Assembly: GCA_018816765.1 (NCBI GenBank)
Contig: JAHIUX010000031.1
Location: forward strand, 19,790 to 83,789
Direction of reading: 5' to 3'
Length of the DNA stretch: 64,000 nucleotides
DNA from: Bacteroidota bacterium
Lineage (GTDB): Bacteria > Bacteroidota > Bacteroidia > Bacteroidales > F082
Numbering within the stretch: position 1 is the first letter of the stretch; each line of letters opens with the position of its first letter. This document shows, piece by piece, positions 55,597 through 63,198 of the stretch. A model generated the notes under the pieces. The model made no database searches. It worked only from the letters and a program-made list of their open reading frames with translations, and was not told the origin of the DNA. Position numbers and translations under genes: made by a program.

Positions 55597-55954
55597 ATCC
55601 CCCTACTCTATTTATTATGACTTTTTCTTTCGATGATAAACTACTAGATTTCTTCCTTTCATGCAATATGGCTGTAACTATAATGAATGTACCTTCATTT
55701 GAATAAATTTCCTTGCAATAAATTCTGTCATTTTCTTGACCTTTAAAGAACTTCATTGTTGTAACACCTTTGCATTTATCATTAATCTCTTCTTTGTCGT
55801 ATAGTTCTGTATTTTTATGACCACCTAGAATTATATCTGTAATAAATCTGAACTTTTTTTTGTGCCTATTATCTTGCCTTAAATATGTTAAGATTTCCTC
55901 TTTATTCTCACTATCGATATAAATAGCTCTTTTCCCATCCGAAGAAGAGATCAT
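55568..55954 (-). CDS. Putative toxin, RelE/HigB-like
   Basis: A 128-residue protein (from the ATG at 55954; a GTG at 55975 would overlap the promoter box). Its second half shows a RelE-superfamily pattern: VTTMKFFKGQENDRIYCKEIY strand pair, then FIIVTAILHERKKSSSLSSKEKVIINRV, resembling the final K-K-t-x-x-t-P-x-x-x-x-x-A segment of HigB/RelE mRNA interferases. The N-terminal helix region (SENKEEILTYLRQDNRHKKKF) is less diagnostic. The call rests mostly on position as the first gene of a toxin-antitoxin-SecB-like operon; another toxin fold is possible. Confidence 0.6.
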   Translation of the reverse strand: MISSSDGKRAIYIDSENKEEILTYLRQDNRHKKKFRFITDIILGGHKNTELYDKEEINDKCKGVTTMKFFKGQENDRIYCKEIYSNEGTFIIVTAILHERKKSSSLSSKEKVIINRVGGYEYEIQGKV

Positions 55955-55974
55955 ATGTTCACATTTTCTGGCCA

Positions 55975-55982
55975 CAAATGTA
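55975..55982 (-). promoter_or_regulatory. Promoter -7 element (TACATTTG) of the TAC operon
   Basis: Minus-strand TACATTTG, 20 bases ahead of the toxin ATG at 55954 and overlapping the alternative GTG at 55975, which therefore is unlikely to be the start. AT-rich sequence with TATA repeats lies upstream, where the antitoxin may bind. Confidence 0.6.
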
Positions 55983-56199
55983 TATTATAAAACGATATAA
56001 AATGATAAAAGTTTCATGAAAATTAACCTATAGCTTAATTTATTGTTAAAATGTTGTTTTGTCAGTTCTTCAATGTGACAATCTAACATTTGCGAAGATA
56101 CTTTTTTAATAGTATTATTCATGACAGTGAGAAATTGTTTTTTAAGCCGCCAAAAAGTAAAACTCACACATTTCCTTCTGCCGACTACACCATCAACCT

Positions 56200-56634
56200 T
56201 TATCCTTCCGCTGTTTCCCGCGGCTTCCCGCACTGCTGGCAGTTGGGGCGGTGCACCGAAAGCAGCGCACCACAATGGACGCACTGCCATTTCAGTTGTT
56301 GAAACGCCATAAATTGATCGATTCCAATGTGTTGAATGCGTTGCAGGTTACCGATCAGGTTTTCGTTGTATTTCAGCCGGTAGCGTTTGTCGAGCTGACG
56401 CAAGCGCCTGCAGGGAAAATCATTGCATTCAAAACATAAGCCTTTGCTGGATGCTGCCAGCTGCGGGCAGTTCCTGATCACACAGCTGCTGCAGTGGTTC
56501 GCCTTTGGTCCCACGGTGGCTTTACAGCCATTACAACGGTTTCTGGTCCTCAGCCAGGCCATGCAACTGCGGCAGTTGATGCCGCATGCGGCAATGAGCA
56601 TGGCTTCGGCTGTCGTTTGGGGCTCCATAAACAA
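56200..56634 (-). CDS. DUF3795 zinc-ribbon-like cysteine-rich protein
   Basis: A 144-residue protein with many cysteine pairs: ACGINCRSC, RCNGC, HCSSC, CPQL, CFECNDFPC, then a C-terminal zinc-ribbon (CVHCGALL, CQQCG). The N-terminal 85 residues match DUF3795, a family of unknown function. Gap of 3 bases to the dinB-like gene, so co-transcribed. GC content is back to the local norm, marking the edge of the AT-rich island. Confidence 0.85.
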   Translation of the reverse strand: MFMEPQTTAEAMLIAACGINCRSCMAWLRTRNRCNGCKATVGPKANHCSSCVIRNCPQLAASSKGLCFECNDFPCRRLRQLDKRYRLKYNENLIGNLQRIQHIGIDQFMAFQQLKWQCVHCGALLSVHRPNCQQCGKPRETAEG

Positions 56635-56637
56635 GCA

Positions 56638-57123
56638 TCATTTGCGGTTAATCAGGTCTTCAATTTCGGCCAGGTGTAATTGCAGGTGTGGCAGAAAATC
56701 ATGGATCATTGCACCCAGGCTGATGCGCTTGTCAGGACCTGCAATCCATTGGTTTTCTAGTTTTCCTGCATCCACCCGGCTAATCACATGTCCGATATGC
56801 AGCACCGAAAACTTCCATAGCGAAACCAGGCTTTGCCAGTCTTCCTGCTGGTAATGTTGCAAGGCAATCCACCGGTCGTTATTTCCATTGGTAGCATAGT
56901 TCGGAAACACCAACGGACTTTGTTGGTACTGCAGGTGCACAATGCGGTGGGTGTTGTTGGTGGCCGAATCGACCATATGGCCCACAATTTCCTTTATGCT
57001 GCGGTGCTGGCTGTTTCTGCGGTCAGCCATTACTGCTTCGGGCAATGACCTGAGCACGGCTTCCCATTCCCCGACAAGGGCAATCAAGGCTTCATTCATG
57101 GACAACAAATCGATCACCTGCAT
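56638..57123 (-). CDS. DinB family protein
   Basis: A 161-residue protein of the DinB/YfiT four-helix fold, a metal-binding superfamily that includes thiol-dependent transferases. Start at 57123 (MQVIDLLSMNEALIALVGEWE). Candidate metal ligands are the histidines in IVGHMVDSATNNTHRIVHL and HDFLPHLQLHLAEIEDL. Enzymatic role cannot be stated. It is the middle gene of a DUF2007-DinB-DUF3795 cluster with gaps of 14 and 3 bases. Confidence 0.88.
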   Translation of the reverse strand: MQVIDLLSMNEALIALVGEWEAVLRSLPEAVMADRRNSQHRSIKEIVGHMVDSATNNTHRIVHLQYQQSPLVFPNYATNGNNDRWIALQHYQQEDWQSLVSLWKFSVLHIGHVISRVDAGKLENQWIAGPDKRISLGAMIHDFLPHLQLHLAEIEDLINRK

Positions 57124-57137
57124 GGGTTGTGTGATGT

Positions 57138-57392
57138 TTAGTTCTGCCGGTGGATATTTTTTTCGTATTCGGCAACGATGAGGCTTGCGCGTTCGAAATA
57201 GGTATCCGGAACCATCACCTTCACGGCTCCTGCCCCGCCTCCGGCAGTATACCATGGAACAAGGGTTCCCGTGATTTCATCTTTTAAATAAACCCCAATG
57301 GCAGCATCTTCGAGCAGGCTTTTCACCAGCTCAGCTTCCCAGATGCTTCCCGAAAATACCTCTTTGGGCAAGGCGTTGGTATGTGTGTTCAT
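57138..57392 (-). CDS. DUF2007 family protein
   Basis: An 84-residue protein with the DUF2007 (putative signal-transducing) pattern: VFSGSIWEAELVKSLLEDAAIGVYL, the VPWYTAGGGAGAVKVMV middle and VPDTYFERASLIVAEYE end. Start at 57392 (MNTHTNALPKEVFSGS). Function unknown. First gene of the DUF2007-DinB-DUF3795 cluster. Confidence 0.85.
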   Translation of the reverse strand: MNTHTNALPKEVFSGSIWEAELVKSLLEDAAIGVYLKDEITGTLVPWYTAGGGAGAVKVMVPDTYFERASLIVAEYEKNIHRQN

Positions 57393-57506
57393 TATGTGAA
57401 TTTTTGGCTTCGCCACCGGGCGATGCAGATCATTTTTTTTGACTCCCTAAAGTTACTACCTATTCCAAAGCTGTACAATATTTTTCGGCATTTTTTTACA
57501 TCCTTT

Positions 57507-58094
57507 TCAGGAACAAAATATGGTAACGATCACTGCTTCAGCAAATTTTAGTGTCATCAAACGAAGCAAGCCCCCGCCTGTAGTTTTCAGCTGCAGCAGG
57601 TCACCGGGAAATAAGACAGGTCCGTCCGGCAAATCAACTGCCTGCAGTTCGCCGCTGACAAGGTAAACGAACAGGCTATCGGCACCGGCAGCAACGCTCA
57701 GCTCAACCACTCCCGGCTCAGGTATCTCAAGGGAGTTTAGCGAGGAAAGGCAAGTGCCTGTGGTCATCACGTTAAAATCGGTGCATTGCCCAACGGAAGT
57801 TGTTGTCCAATCACCTTCGAACACATCCACATCGAAACGTTTGAGTGTTTTTTCGTGATGACCCTGATGGCGAATGCGGATGGCGCCATTCAGGACTATG
57901 AGTTTGCGCGACACACCGGGTAAGCGGGTAAACTCAGCCTGTTCGGCTTTCACGACTGCACTGCTGAGCCTGAACTGAAAATCCCTTTTGAGGTAATCGG
58001 CTGTTGCCGGATGAATAAACAGCTGCGTGGTGGTCCCTCCCGACCAGCTCGTTGTTTGCTGTTCTGCAGCGCGTTTTACAGTAACCTCAACCAT
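57507..58094 (-). CDS. hutD: HutD family protein
   Basis: A 195-residue cupin-like protein of the HutD family. The N-terminal TTSWSGGTTTQLFIHP, FRLSSAVVKAEQAEFTRLPG and RKLIVLNGAIRIRHQGHH blocks match it. HutD is usually encoded with histidine-degradation genes and may limit their expression, but no hut gene is present here. It follows ppk1 by 33 bases and is probably on its transcript. Confidence 0.87.
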   Translation of the reverse strand: MVEVTVKRAAEQQTTSWSGGTTTQLFIHPATADYLKRDFQFRLSSAVVKAEQAEFTRLPGVSRKLIVLNGAIRIRHQGHHEKTLKRFDVDVFEGDWTTTSVGQCTDFNVMTTGTCLSSLNSLEIPEPGVVELSVAAGADSLFVYLVSGELQAVDLPDGPVLFPGDLLQLKTTGGGLLRLMTLKFAEAVIVTIFCS

Positions 58095-58127
58095 GATCTG
58101 TTTTCGTGTTAAACCTGCGACACAGGC

Positions 58128-60194
58128 TCAGTTTGCTGACCTGGCCTTGAGGTATTGGTAAATCGCCACCTGGGCACGCATCTTGTTTTCTCCGGAATCA
58201 CGCCTGTATTTATTCACTTCGGCTTGGTTGATCAGCCTGGCCTTGCAGTTGTCGGCAAGCTGAATCTTTAGCATATCAGCCAGTTCCTGCTGAATGCCAG
58301 GATCGGTCACCTCGTTGGCCACTTCGAAGCGGTGATCGAGGTTGCGGATCATCCAGTCGGCGGAAGTCATATAATAAAGTGGTTCGCCGCCGTTGGCAAA
58401 CACGAGCAGGCGGCTGTGTTCGAGGTAGCGGTCTACGATGCTGATCACGCTGATGTTTTCGCTTTGGTTTGGAATCCCCGGTATGAGCACGCAGATACCC
58501 CTGCAGATGATGTTGATTTTAACACCGGCATCGCTGGCCTGGTAGAGCTTTTTGATCATCTTCTCATCGACGATGTTGTTGATTTTTATGACGATCCAGG
58601 CTTCTTTGCCTGCCTTCACGTTCCTGATTTCGGCATTGATCAGCCGCGTAAAATGGTCGCGCATCGTGTAAGGCGAAACGACGAGCTTTTTGAATATAGG
58701 CGGACTGTAAGGCATTTCGAACAACTGGAACATCTGGTTCACCTCCTTGCCAACGGTTTCATCGGCGGTGAGCAGGCTATCGTCGGCATACACCTTTGCT
58801 GTCGACTCGTTAAAATTGCCTGTGCTGATGTTTGAATAATACACGTATTTGTCGTCTTCCTTGCGCCTGATCAGTAACAGCTTGCTGTGTACTTTGAAGC
58901 CAGGAATGCTCTTGATGATTTTCACCCCTTCTTCCTGCAACTTCTCTGACCAGTAGATATTGGCTTTTTCATCGAAACGCGCCTGCAGCTCCAGAAAAAC
59001 GGTCACTGACTTACCGTTACGGGCCGCATTGATGAGGGCATTGATCACCGATGAGTCGCGGGCTGCACGGTAGAGGGTCATTTTGATCGACTTCACTTTC
59101 GGATCAATAGATGCTTCGCGCAGCAGGTCGAGGATATGGTGAAAGGTTTGATAAGGGAAATGAAGCATCACATCCTTTTCACGGATCACACTGAAAATGC
59201 TTTTGTGCGGGGGCAGGTCCCTGTGGCGCAGTGGCGGCTGAGGTTCATAATAGAGCTTTGCGTCGCCAATGGCCGGAAATGCCATGAAATCGCGAAAGTT
59301 GTGGTAACGTCCACCTCCTCGAATGGCGTCGTCCTTGTTGATTTTGAATTTCTTAAGCAGCTTGTTCAACACATGCTCGGGCATCGACTTGTCGTAAACA
59401 AACCTTACCGGAGCGCCACGTTTGCGCTGTTTTACGCTTTCGGCCATGATTTCGAGGAAACTCTTTGAGATGTCACTGTCGATGTCGAGTTCTGCATCGC
59501 GGGTGAACTTCATGGCGTAGGCATCAAAGCTGTCGTAGCCAAAGGGCAGGAAAATCTCACCAAGGTTATAACGGATCACATCGTCGAGCAGCAGCACATG
59601 GTAGCAGTTGTCCTTTCGTGGAAGGATCAGAAAGCGCGAAATCAGGCTGGCAGGGACCTTCACGAGTGCATAATTCTCCGCCAGCGGATTTGCCGAATTG
59701 CGAAGGATAACCACAAGATAGATTGAATTGTCCTTCAGGCTGTAAGGATCGCGCAATTCGCTCAACATGATGGGAAACAGTATCGGATGCACCTTTTGCC
59801 GGAAGTATTCTTCCACAAATTCGCCTTGTTCGGGGCTCATCTCATTGAGTCCGATGATGTAGATCTGTTCATTGCGCAGCTCGTTGACCAGCTGCTGATA
59901 GGTGTCGGTAAACACCTTTTCCTGGATTTCGATGTTCTTCCTGATGTCTTTGAGCACAACCGAAGGGTCAAAGCCGGCAAACTCGTCCTTTTCAATCTGC
60001 AGGGCCTTCAGGCGGCGAAGCGTGGCTACCCTGACCCTGAAAAACTCGTCGCGGTTATTCGAATAGATGCCCAGAAAACGCAGCCGTTCAATCATGGGGT
60101 TTGATTGGTCGATGGCTTCCTGCAACACCCGTGCGTTGAAATTAAGCCAGCTGAGTTCCCTTTGGATGGAATATGTTTTCGGTTTCTTTGCCAT
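58128..60194 (-). CDS. ppk1: Polyphosphate kinase 1
   Basis: A 688-residue membrane-associated enzyme that makes inorganic polyphosphate from ATP reversibly. N-terminal domain (QRELSWLNFNARVLQEA), DLRDPYSLKDN region, the catalytic block FKVHSKLLLIRRK whose histidine is phosphorylated, NISTGNFNESTAKVYAD and the IPGIPNQSENISVISIVDRYLEHSR segment. Full length. Preceded by sixA with an 18-base gap, so the two form an operon. Confidence 0.97.
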   Translation of the reverse strand: MAKKPKTYSIQRELSWLNFNARVLQEAIDQSNPMIERLRFLGIYSNNRDEFFRVRVATLRRLKALQIEKDEFAGFDPSVVLKDIRKNIEIQEKVFTDTYQQLVNELRNEQIYIIGLNEMSPEQGEFVEEYFRQKVHPILFPIMLSELRDPYSLKDNSIYLVVILRNSANPLAENYALVKVPASLISRFLILPRKDNCYHVLLLDDVIRYNLGEIFLPFGYDSFDAYAMKFTRDAELDIDSDISKSFLEIMAESVKQRKRGAPVRFVYDKSMPEHVLNKLLKKFKINKDDAIRGGGRYHNFRDFMAFPAIGDAKLYYEPQPPLRHRDLPPHKSIFSVIREKDVMLHFPYQTFHHILDLLREASIDPKVKSIKMTLYRAARDSSVINALINAARNGKSVTVFLELQARFDEKANIYWSEKLQEEGVKIIKSIPGFKVHSKLLLIRRKEDDKYVYYSNISTGNFNESTAKVYADDSLLTADETVGKEVNQMFQLFEMPYSPPIFKKLVVSPYTMRDHFTRLINAEIRNVKAGKEAWIVIKINNIVDEKMIKKLYQASDAGVKINIICRGICVLIPGIPNQSENISVISIVDRYLEHSRLLVFANGGEPLYYMTSADWMIRNLDHRFEVANEVTDPGIQQELADMLKIQLADNCKARLINQAEVNKYRRDSGENKMRAQVAIYQYLKARSAN

Positions 60195-60212
60195 AATGTT
60201 GCCTGGTTGTGC

Positions 60213-60716
60213 TTACTTCTCTTCTCTGAGCAACTTTGGAAATACAACAAATTCGATGTTGCACCCAGCCTGGCGGATGTTTTCCCAACGGATGGTGTCG
60301 AACGACAGGCAGACCACACCCGATGTCGGCAACCAGTCGATGGGTGGCTGCAGAAAACAATTTACAAAATTGGTCAGCGCCGGATTATGCCCAACAATCA
60401 TCAGTGTTTGAAAGGCATCTGAAATGTCCATGAACTGATCAAACAGTTGCTCAGCATCGGCATGATACAGTGCCGGATCGACCTTGATGTCGTCTTTATG
60501 GTAGCGAAGGGCCTTGCTGATGTATCGGGCAGTTTCGCGTGCACGCAAAGCCGAACTGCTGATGACAAAATCAGGTTTGATGTCCTTTGCAATCAAAAAA
60601 TCGATCACTTTTTTTGTGCGTATCTTGCCTTTGTCAGTCAAAGGCCGTTCGTGATCAGGCAGTTCGGGAAATTCCCAGGATGACTTGGCATGTCGTACGA
60701 CGAGTAAGGTTTTCAT
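60213..60716 (-). CDS. sixA: SixA-like phosphohistidine phosphatase
   Basis: A 167-residue histidine-acid phosphatase. The catalytic RHAKSSW motif is at the N-terminus (VVRHAKSSWEFPE), with SSSALRARETARYI and the second histidine in IVGHNPALTNF. SixA-type enzymes remove phosphate from histidine phosphotransfer proteins or act on unknown substrates. First gene of the sixA-ppk1 operon (18-base gap to ppk1), which ties it to phosphate metabolism. Confidence 0.9.
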   Translation of the reverse strand: MKTLLVVRHAKSSWEFPELPDHERPLTDKGKIRTKKVIDFLIAKDIKPDFVISSSALRARETARYISKALRYHKDDIKVDPALYHADAEQLFDQFMDISDAFQTLMIVGHNPALTNFVNCFLQPPIDWLPTSGVVCLSFDTIRWENIRQAGCNIEFVVFPKLLREEK

Positions 60717-61118
60717 AACCGAGGTTTAGGTGCATTCATTGGTTCAGTAAAATTACGGAAGCTAGCGTTGTTTACGCCTTCTGAAAGATGAATAAATTGT
60801 AAAATAACAGGATATCGGGCGAATTTGCAAATCGACACTCCTGAGTTCCTAATCATCATTCTGATTGTTAAGCTTTTATTCAACCTTTTAATCTTTTTAA
60901 AAACCATGTCCGGCCGACTTTTCTATGCTTTGGCCGTCGAAAACCAAAGACCCATCCTGCTGATCACCATCGGATGTCATCAGTGGCTGGTGTCAGTGAA
61001 GTAGAATTTTGTTTTAAAATCGGTCGAAACGCCTTAGTTTTGCTACAGGATTTGAAGCAGCGATGCGGCACCTTTCTTGTTGCACATTGCTTGTTGTTCG
61101 AACTGTAAACCGAAACAG
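60717..61118. other. Divergent intergenic region, 32-codon frame only
   Basis: About 400 bases between the divergent sixA and coaD genes. A GC-rich 32-codon plus-strand frame (60906-61004, MSGRLFYALAVENQRPILL...) is too short and without similarity to be called a gene. A candidate coaD promoter lies at 61035-61042. No RNA gene or repeat recognised. Confidence 0.4.
61035..61042 (+). promoter_or_regulatory. coaD promoter -7 element (TAGTTTTG)
   Basis: TAGTTTTG lies 76 bases ahead of the coaD ATG. A TTTTG at 61007-61011 is the best -33 candidate but is spaced 23 bases away, more than usual. Confidence 0.45.
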
Positions 61119-61583
61119 ATGAAAAAAATTGCCGTTTTCCCGGGATCTTTCGATCCGATCACTCTGGGGCACGAATCGCTGGTGTTGCGCGCCTTGCCCT
61201 TGTTCGACGAAATCATCATCGCCGTAGGCATCAACGCGCTGAAAAGCTATTATTTTCCTGTTGAGAAGCGAATTGACTGGATCAAAAAGGTGTTTGCTGA
61301 TTATCCCCAGATTTCGGTAACCAGTTACGAAGGACTCACTGTTGATTTCTGCCGGGCGGTGGGTTCGGTTTACATCCTCAGGGGACTGCGCACCTCGGCC
61401 GACTTTGAGTTTGAACGCAGCATCGGTCAGGTTAACAAGAAGCTGTTTCCTGAGGTTGAAACCGTGTTTTTGCTTACCACGCCGGAGCTTACGGCCATCA
61501 CCTCATCGGTGATCAGGGACGTGGTCAGAAACGGGGGCGATGCTTCGCAGTTCGTTCCGCCGGTGGTTGACCTTACAATATGA
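61119..61583 (+). CDS. coaD: Phosphopantetheine adenylyltransferase
   Basis: A 154-residue nucleotidyltransferase that transfers AMP to 4'-phosphopantetheine in coenzyme A synthesis. Start at 61119 (MKKIAVFPGSFDPITLGHE), where the conserved nucleotide-binding G-S-F-D-P-x-x-x-G-H begins. Further blocks: YFPVEKRIDWIK, SYEGLTVDF, YILRGLRTSADFEFE and SSVIRDVVRNGGD. Its 3' end overlaps or nearly abuts the TlpA-like gene region (start 61627), so they may be one transcript. Confidence 0.95.
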   Translation: MKKIAVFPGSFDPITLGHESLVLRALPLFDEIIIAVGINALKSYYFPVEKRIDWIKKVFADYPQISVTSYEGLTVDFCRAVGSVYILRGLRTSADFEFERSIGQVNKKLFPEVETVFLLTTPELTAITSSVIRDVVRNGGDASQFVPPVVDLTI

Positions 61584-61626
61584 TGGGCCGCTATTCGTTT
61601 ACCTGCTGTTGCCTTTCGAAAAACCA

Positions 61627-63027
61627 ATGAAACAAGCCCTCATCTTTAGCTTATTTGTGTGCCTGAACATGCTGTCGGCAGCGGCTTTTGCCCAGACAGA
61701 TGTAACAATAACCGGCAAAACAGGCAAGCCAGGCCTGCTTGTAAGACTGATTGTGTACGACGATATGCTGTCCGAGTGGCAAAAAACACCCGTTACAACC
61801 ACCACTGATGCACTGGGCAACTTTTTTATTCAAACACCCTTGCAGCAACCCGAATATGCCTTGCTAGCAGTTGGCCCCGACAAAGGCGAAATTTTTCTGC
61901 TGCCAGGGAAAACCTATGCCGTTGAAATTGATGACCTCCCGGCCAGTGCGTTTGCCTCATACTATGACGAAGAGCCGCTTCGTTTCCGCATCATTTCAAC
62001 AACGGATGGCGGTGCTGGCGAACAGCTGACTACCATTAACCTCATCGTGAATACCTTTCTGCTGCAACATTTCAACGACTTATACCGCAGGGGAAAAACT
62101 GGGATGATTGATTCGCTGCGCAACACCATCGCTGAACGCATCCCGCACTTTGCCCATCCTTATCTGACCGATTATTGCCAGTACAAAATCGCATCCGTTG
62201 AGTTGGCAACTCCCAACAAAACCAACCAGCGCGTCATCGAAACCTATTTCCTGAACAAACCCATTCAATACGGAAACATTGAGTACACAAGCCTGTTTGT
62301 GCAGGTATTCAGCAACTACCTGCTCAACCTCAGGGGCTACGACCAGAACAAACTCGACGAGGCCTTTAAAAAAGGCTATGCTGCCGTGAAACAACTGCTC
62401 AACACCGATGCCAACCTGGCTGCTGACCCTAAACTGGCCGAGCTTGTGCTGCTGCTCAACCTGAAAGACATTTATTTCATGCGCAACTTCGATAAGGCTG
62501 CCATATCCTCACTGCTCAATGAAATTTCCTTAACAAGCAAATACCCGAAACACAGGCAGGTAGCTGCCAATATCATTAAGGCTGACCTGTTGCTTGCTTA
62601 CAACACACCGGCACCTGCAATCAGCCTGAACGACGCAAGCGGAAAAAAGGTTGAAACCAGGCAATTCGCCGACCGTTTTGTACTGATTTCTTTTGTCAAA
62701 AGTGACTGTCCGCCCTGCCTGAGCGAGCTCGAAGACCTGCAGAAAATTTCAGAGCAACACGCCAACGAGCTGCAACTAATCACCATTGCCAGCCACGACA
62801 GTTTCGTGGCCACCGTAAAGCATTTCAGTGAAAACAGGTTCACCTGGCCGGTGCTCGACCTTAGTGACGACTTTCTCTTGCTTGAAGCATACAACATCAA
62901 GGCATTCCCCGAGCACATCATCCTGATTCCGGGAAGCCGCATCGGGATGGCACCGGCACCTGCCATTGACCAGGGCCTCGACAGGCACCTTGAGCGGTTG
63001 ATGAAACAACAGGCGAACAAGCCCTGA
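61627..63027 (+). CDS. Secreted TlpA/thioredoxin-like disulphide protein
   Basis: A 466-residue exported protein with signal peptide (residues 1-22, ending AFAQ) at the ATG 61627. An N-terminal beta-rich DUF4369-like domain and a helical middle precede a C-terminal thioredoxin-fold domain (after residue 330) with the redox motif CPPC (SDCPPCLSELEDL) and the cis-proline region AFPEHIILI. Such proteins are common in Bacteroidota as periplasmic reductants. It follows coaD by 43 bases. Confidence 0.85.
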   Translation: MKQALIFSLFVCLNMLSAAAFAQTDVTITGKTGKPGLLVRLIVYDDMLSEWQKTPVTTTTDALGNFFIQTPLQQPEYALLAVGPDKGEIFLLPGKTYAVEIDDLPASAFASYYDEEPLRFRIISTTDGGAGEQLTTINLIVNTFLLQHFNDLYRRGKTGMIDSLRNTIAERIPHFAHPYLTDYCQYKIASVELATPNKTNQRVIETYFLNKPIQYGNIEYTSLFVQVFSNYLLNLRGYDQNKLDEAFKKGYAAVKQLLNTDANLAADPKLAELVLLLNLKDIYFMRNFDKAAISSLLNEISLTSKYPKHRQVAANIIKADLLLAYNTPAPAISLNDASGKKVETRQFADRFVLISFVKSDCPPCLSELEDLQKISEQHANELQLITIASHDSFVATVKHFSENRFTWPVLDLSDDFLLLEAYNIKAFPEHIILIPGSRIGMAPAPAIDQGLDRHLERLMKQQANKP

Positions 63028-63085
63028 ACCCCTGAAATGGCTTATGTTGACTGCGAAGGTTGCCACTATTATCACGTAAATTATG

Positions 63086-63093
63086 TAACTTTG
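63086..63093 (+). promoter_or_regulatory. secA promoter -7 element (TAACTTTG)
   Basis: TAACTTTG, 105 bases upstream of the secA start, fits the consensus; a TTG at 63060-63062 is the nearest -33 candidate, at 23 bases. Confidence 0.5.
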
Positions 63094-63198
63094 CCGTGAA
63101 TTTTCCTCACCGAAAAGCCTGCCGCAATGGCAGGGAATATGAAAATCAGTGAAGGGAACGATGTTTGATCAATCAATGACCGTAAGAAATATACCAAT

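Noticed and set aside
60906..61004. 32-codon GC-rich frame between sixA and coaD
   Set aside because: Too short, no similarity and no ribosome-binding sequence.
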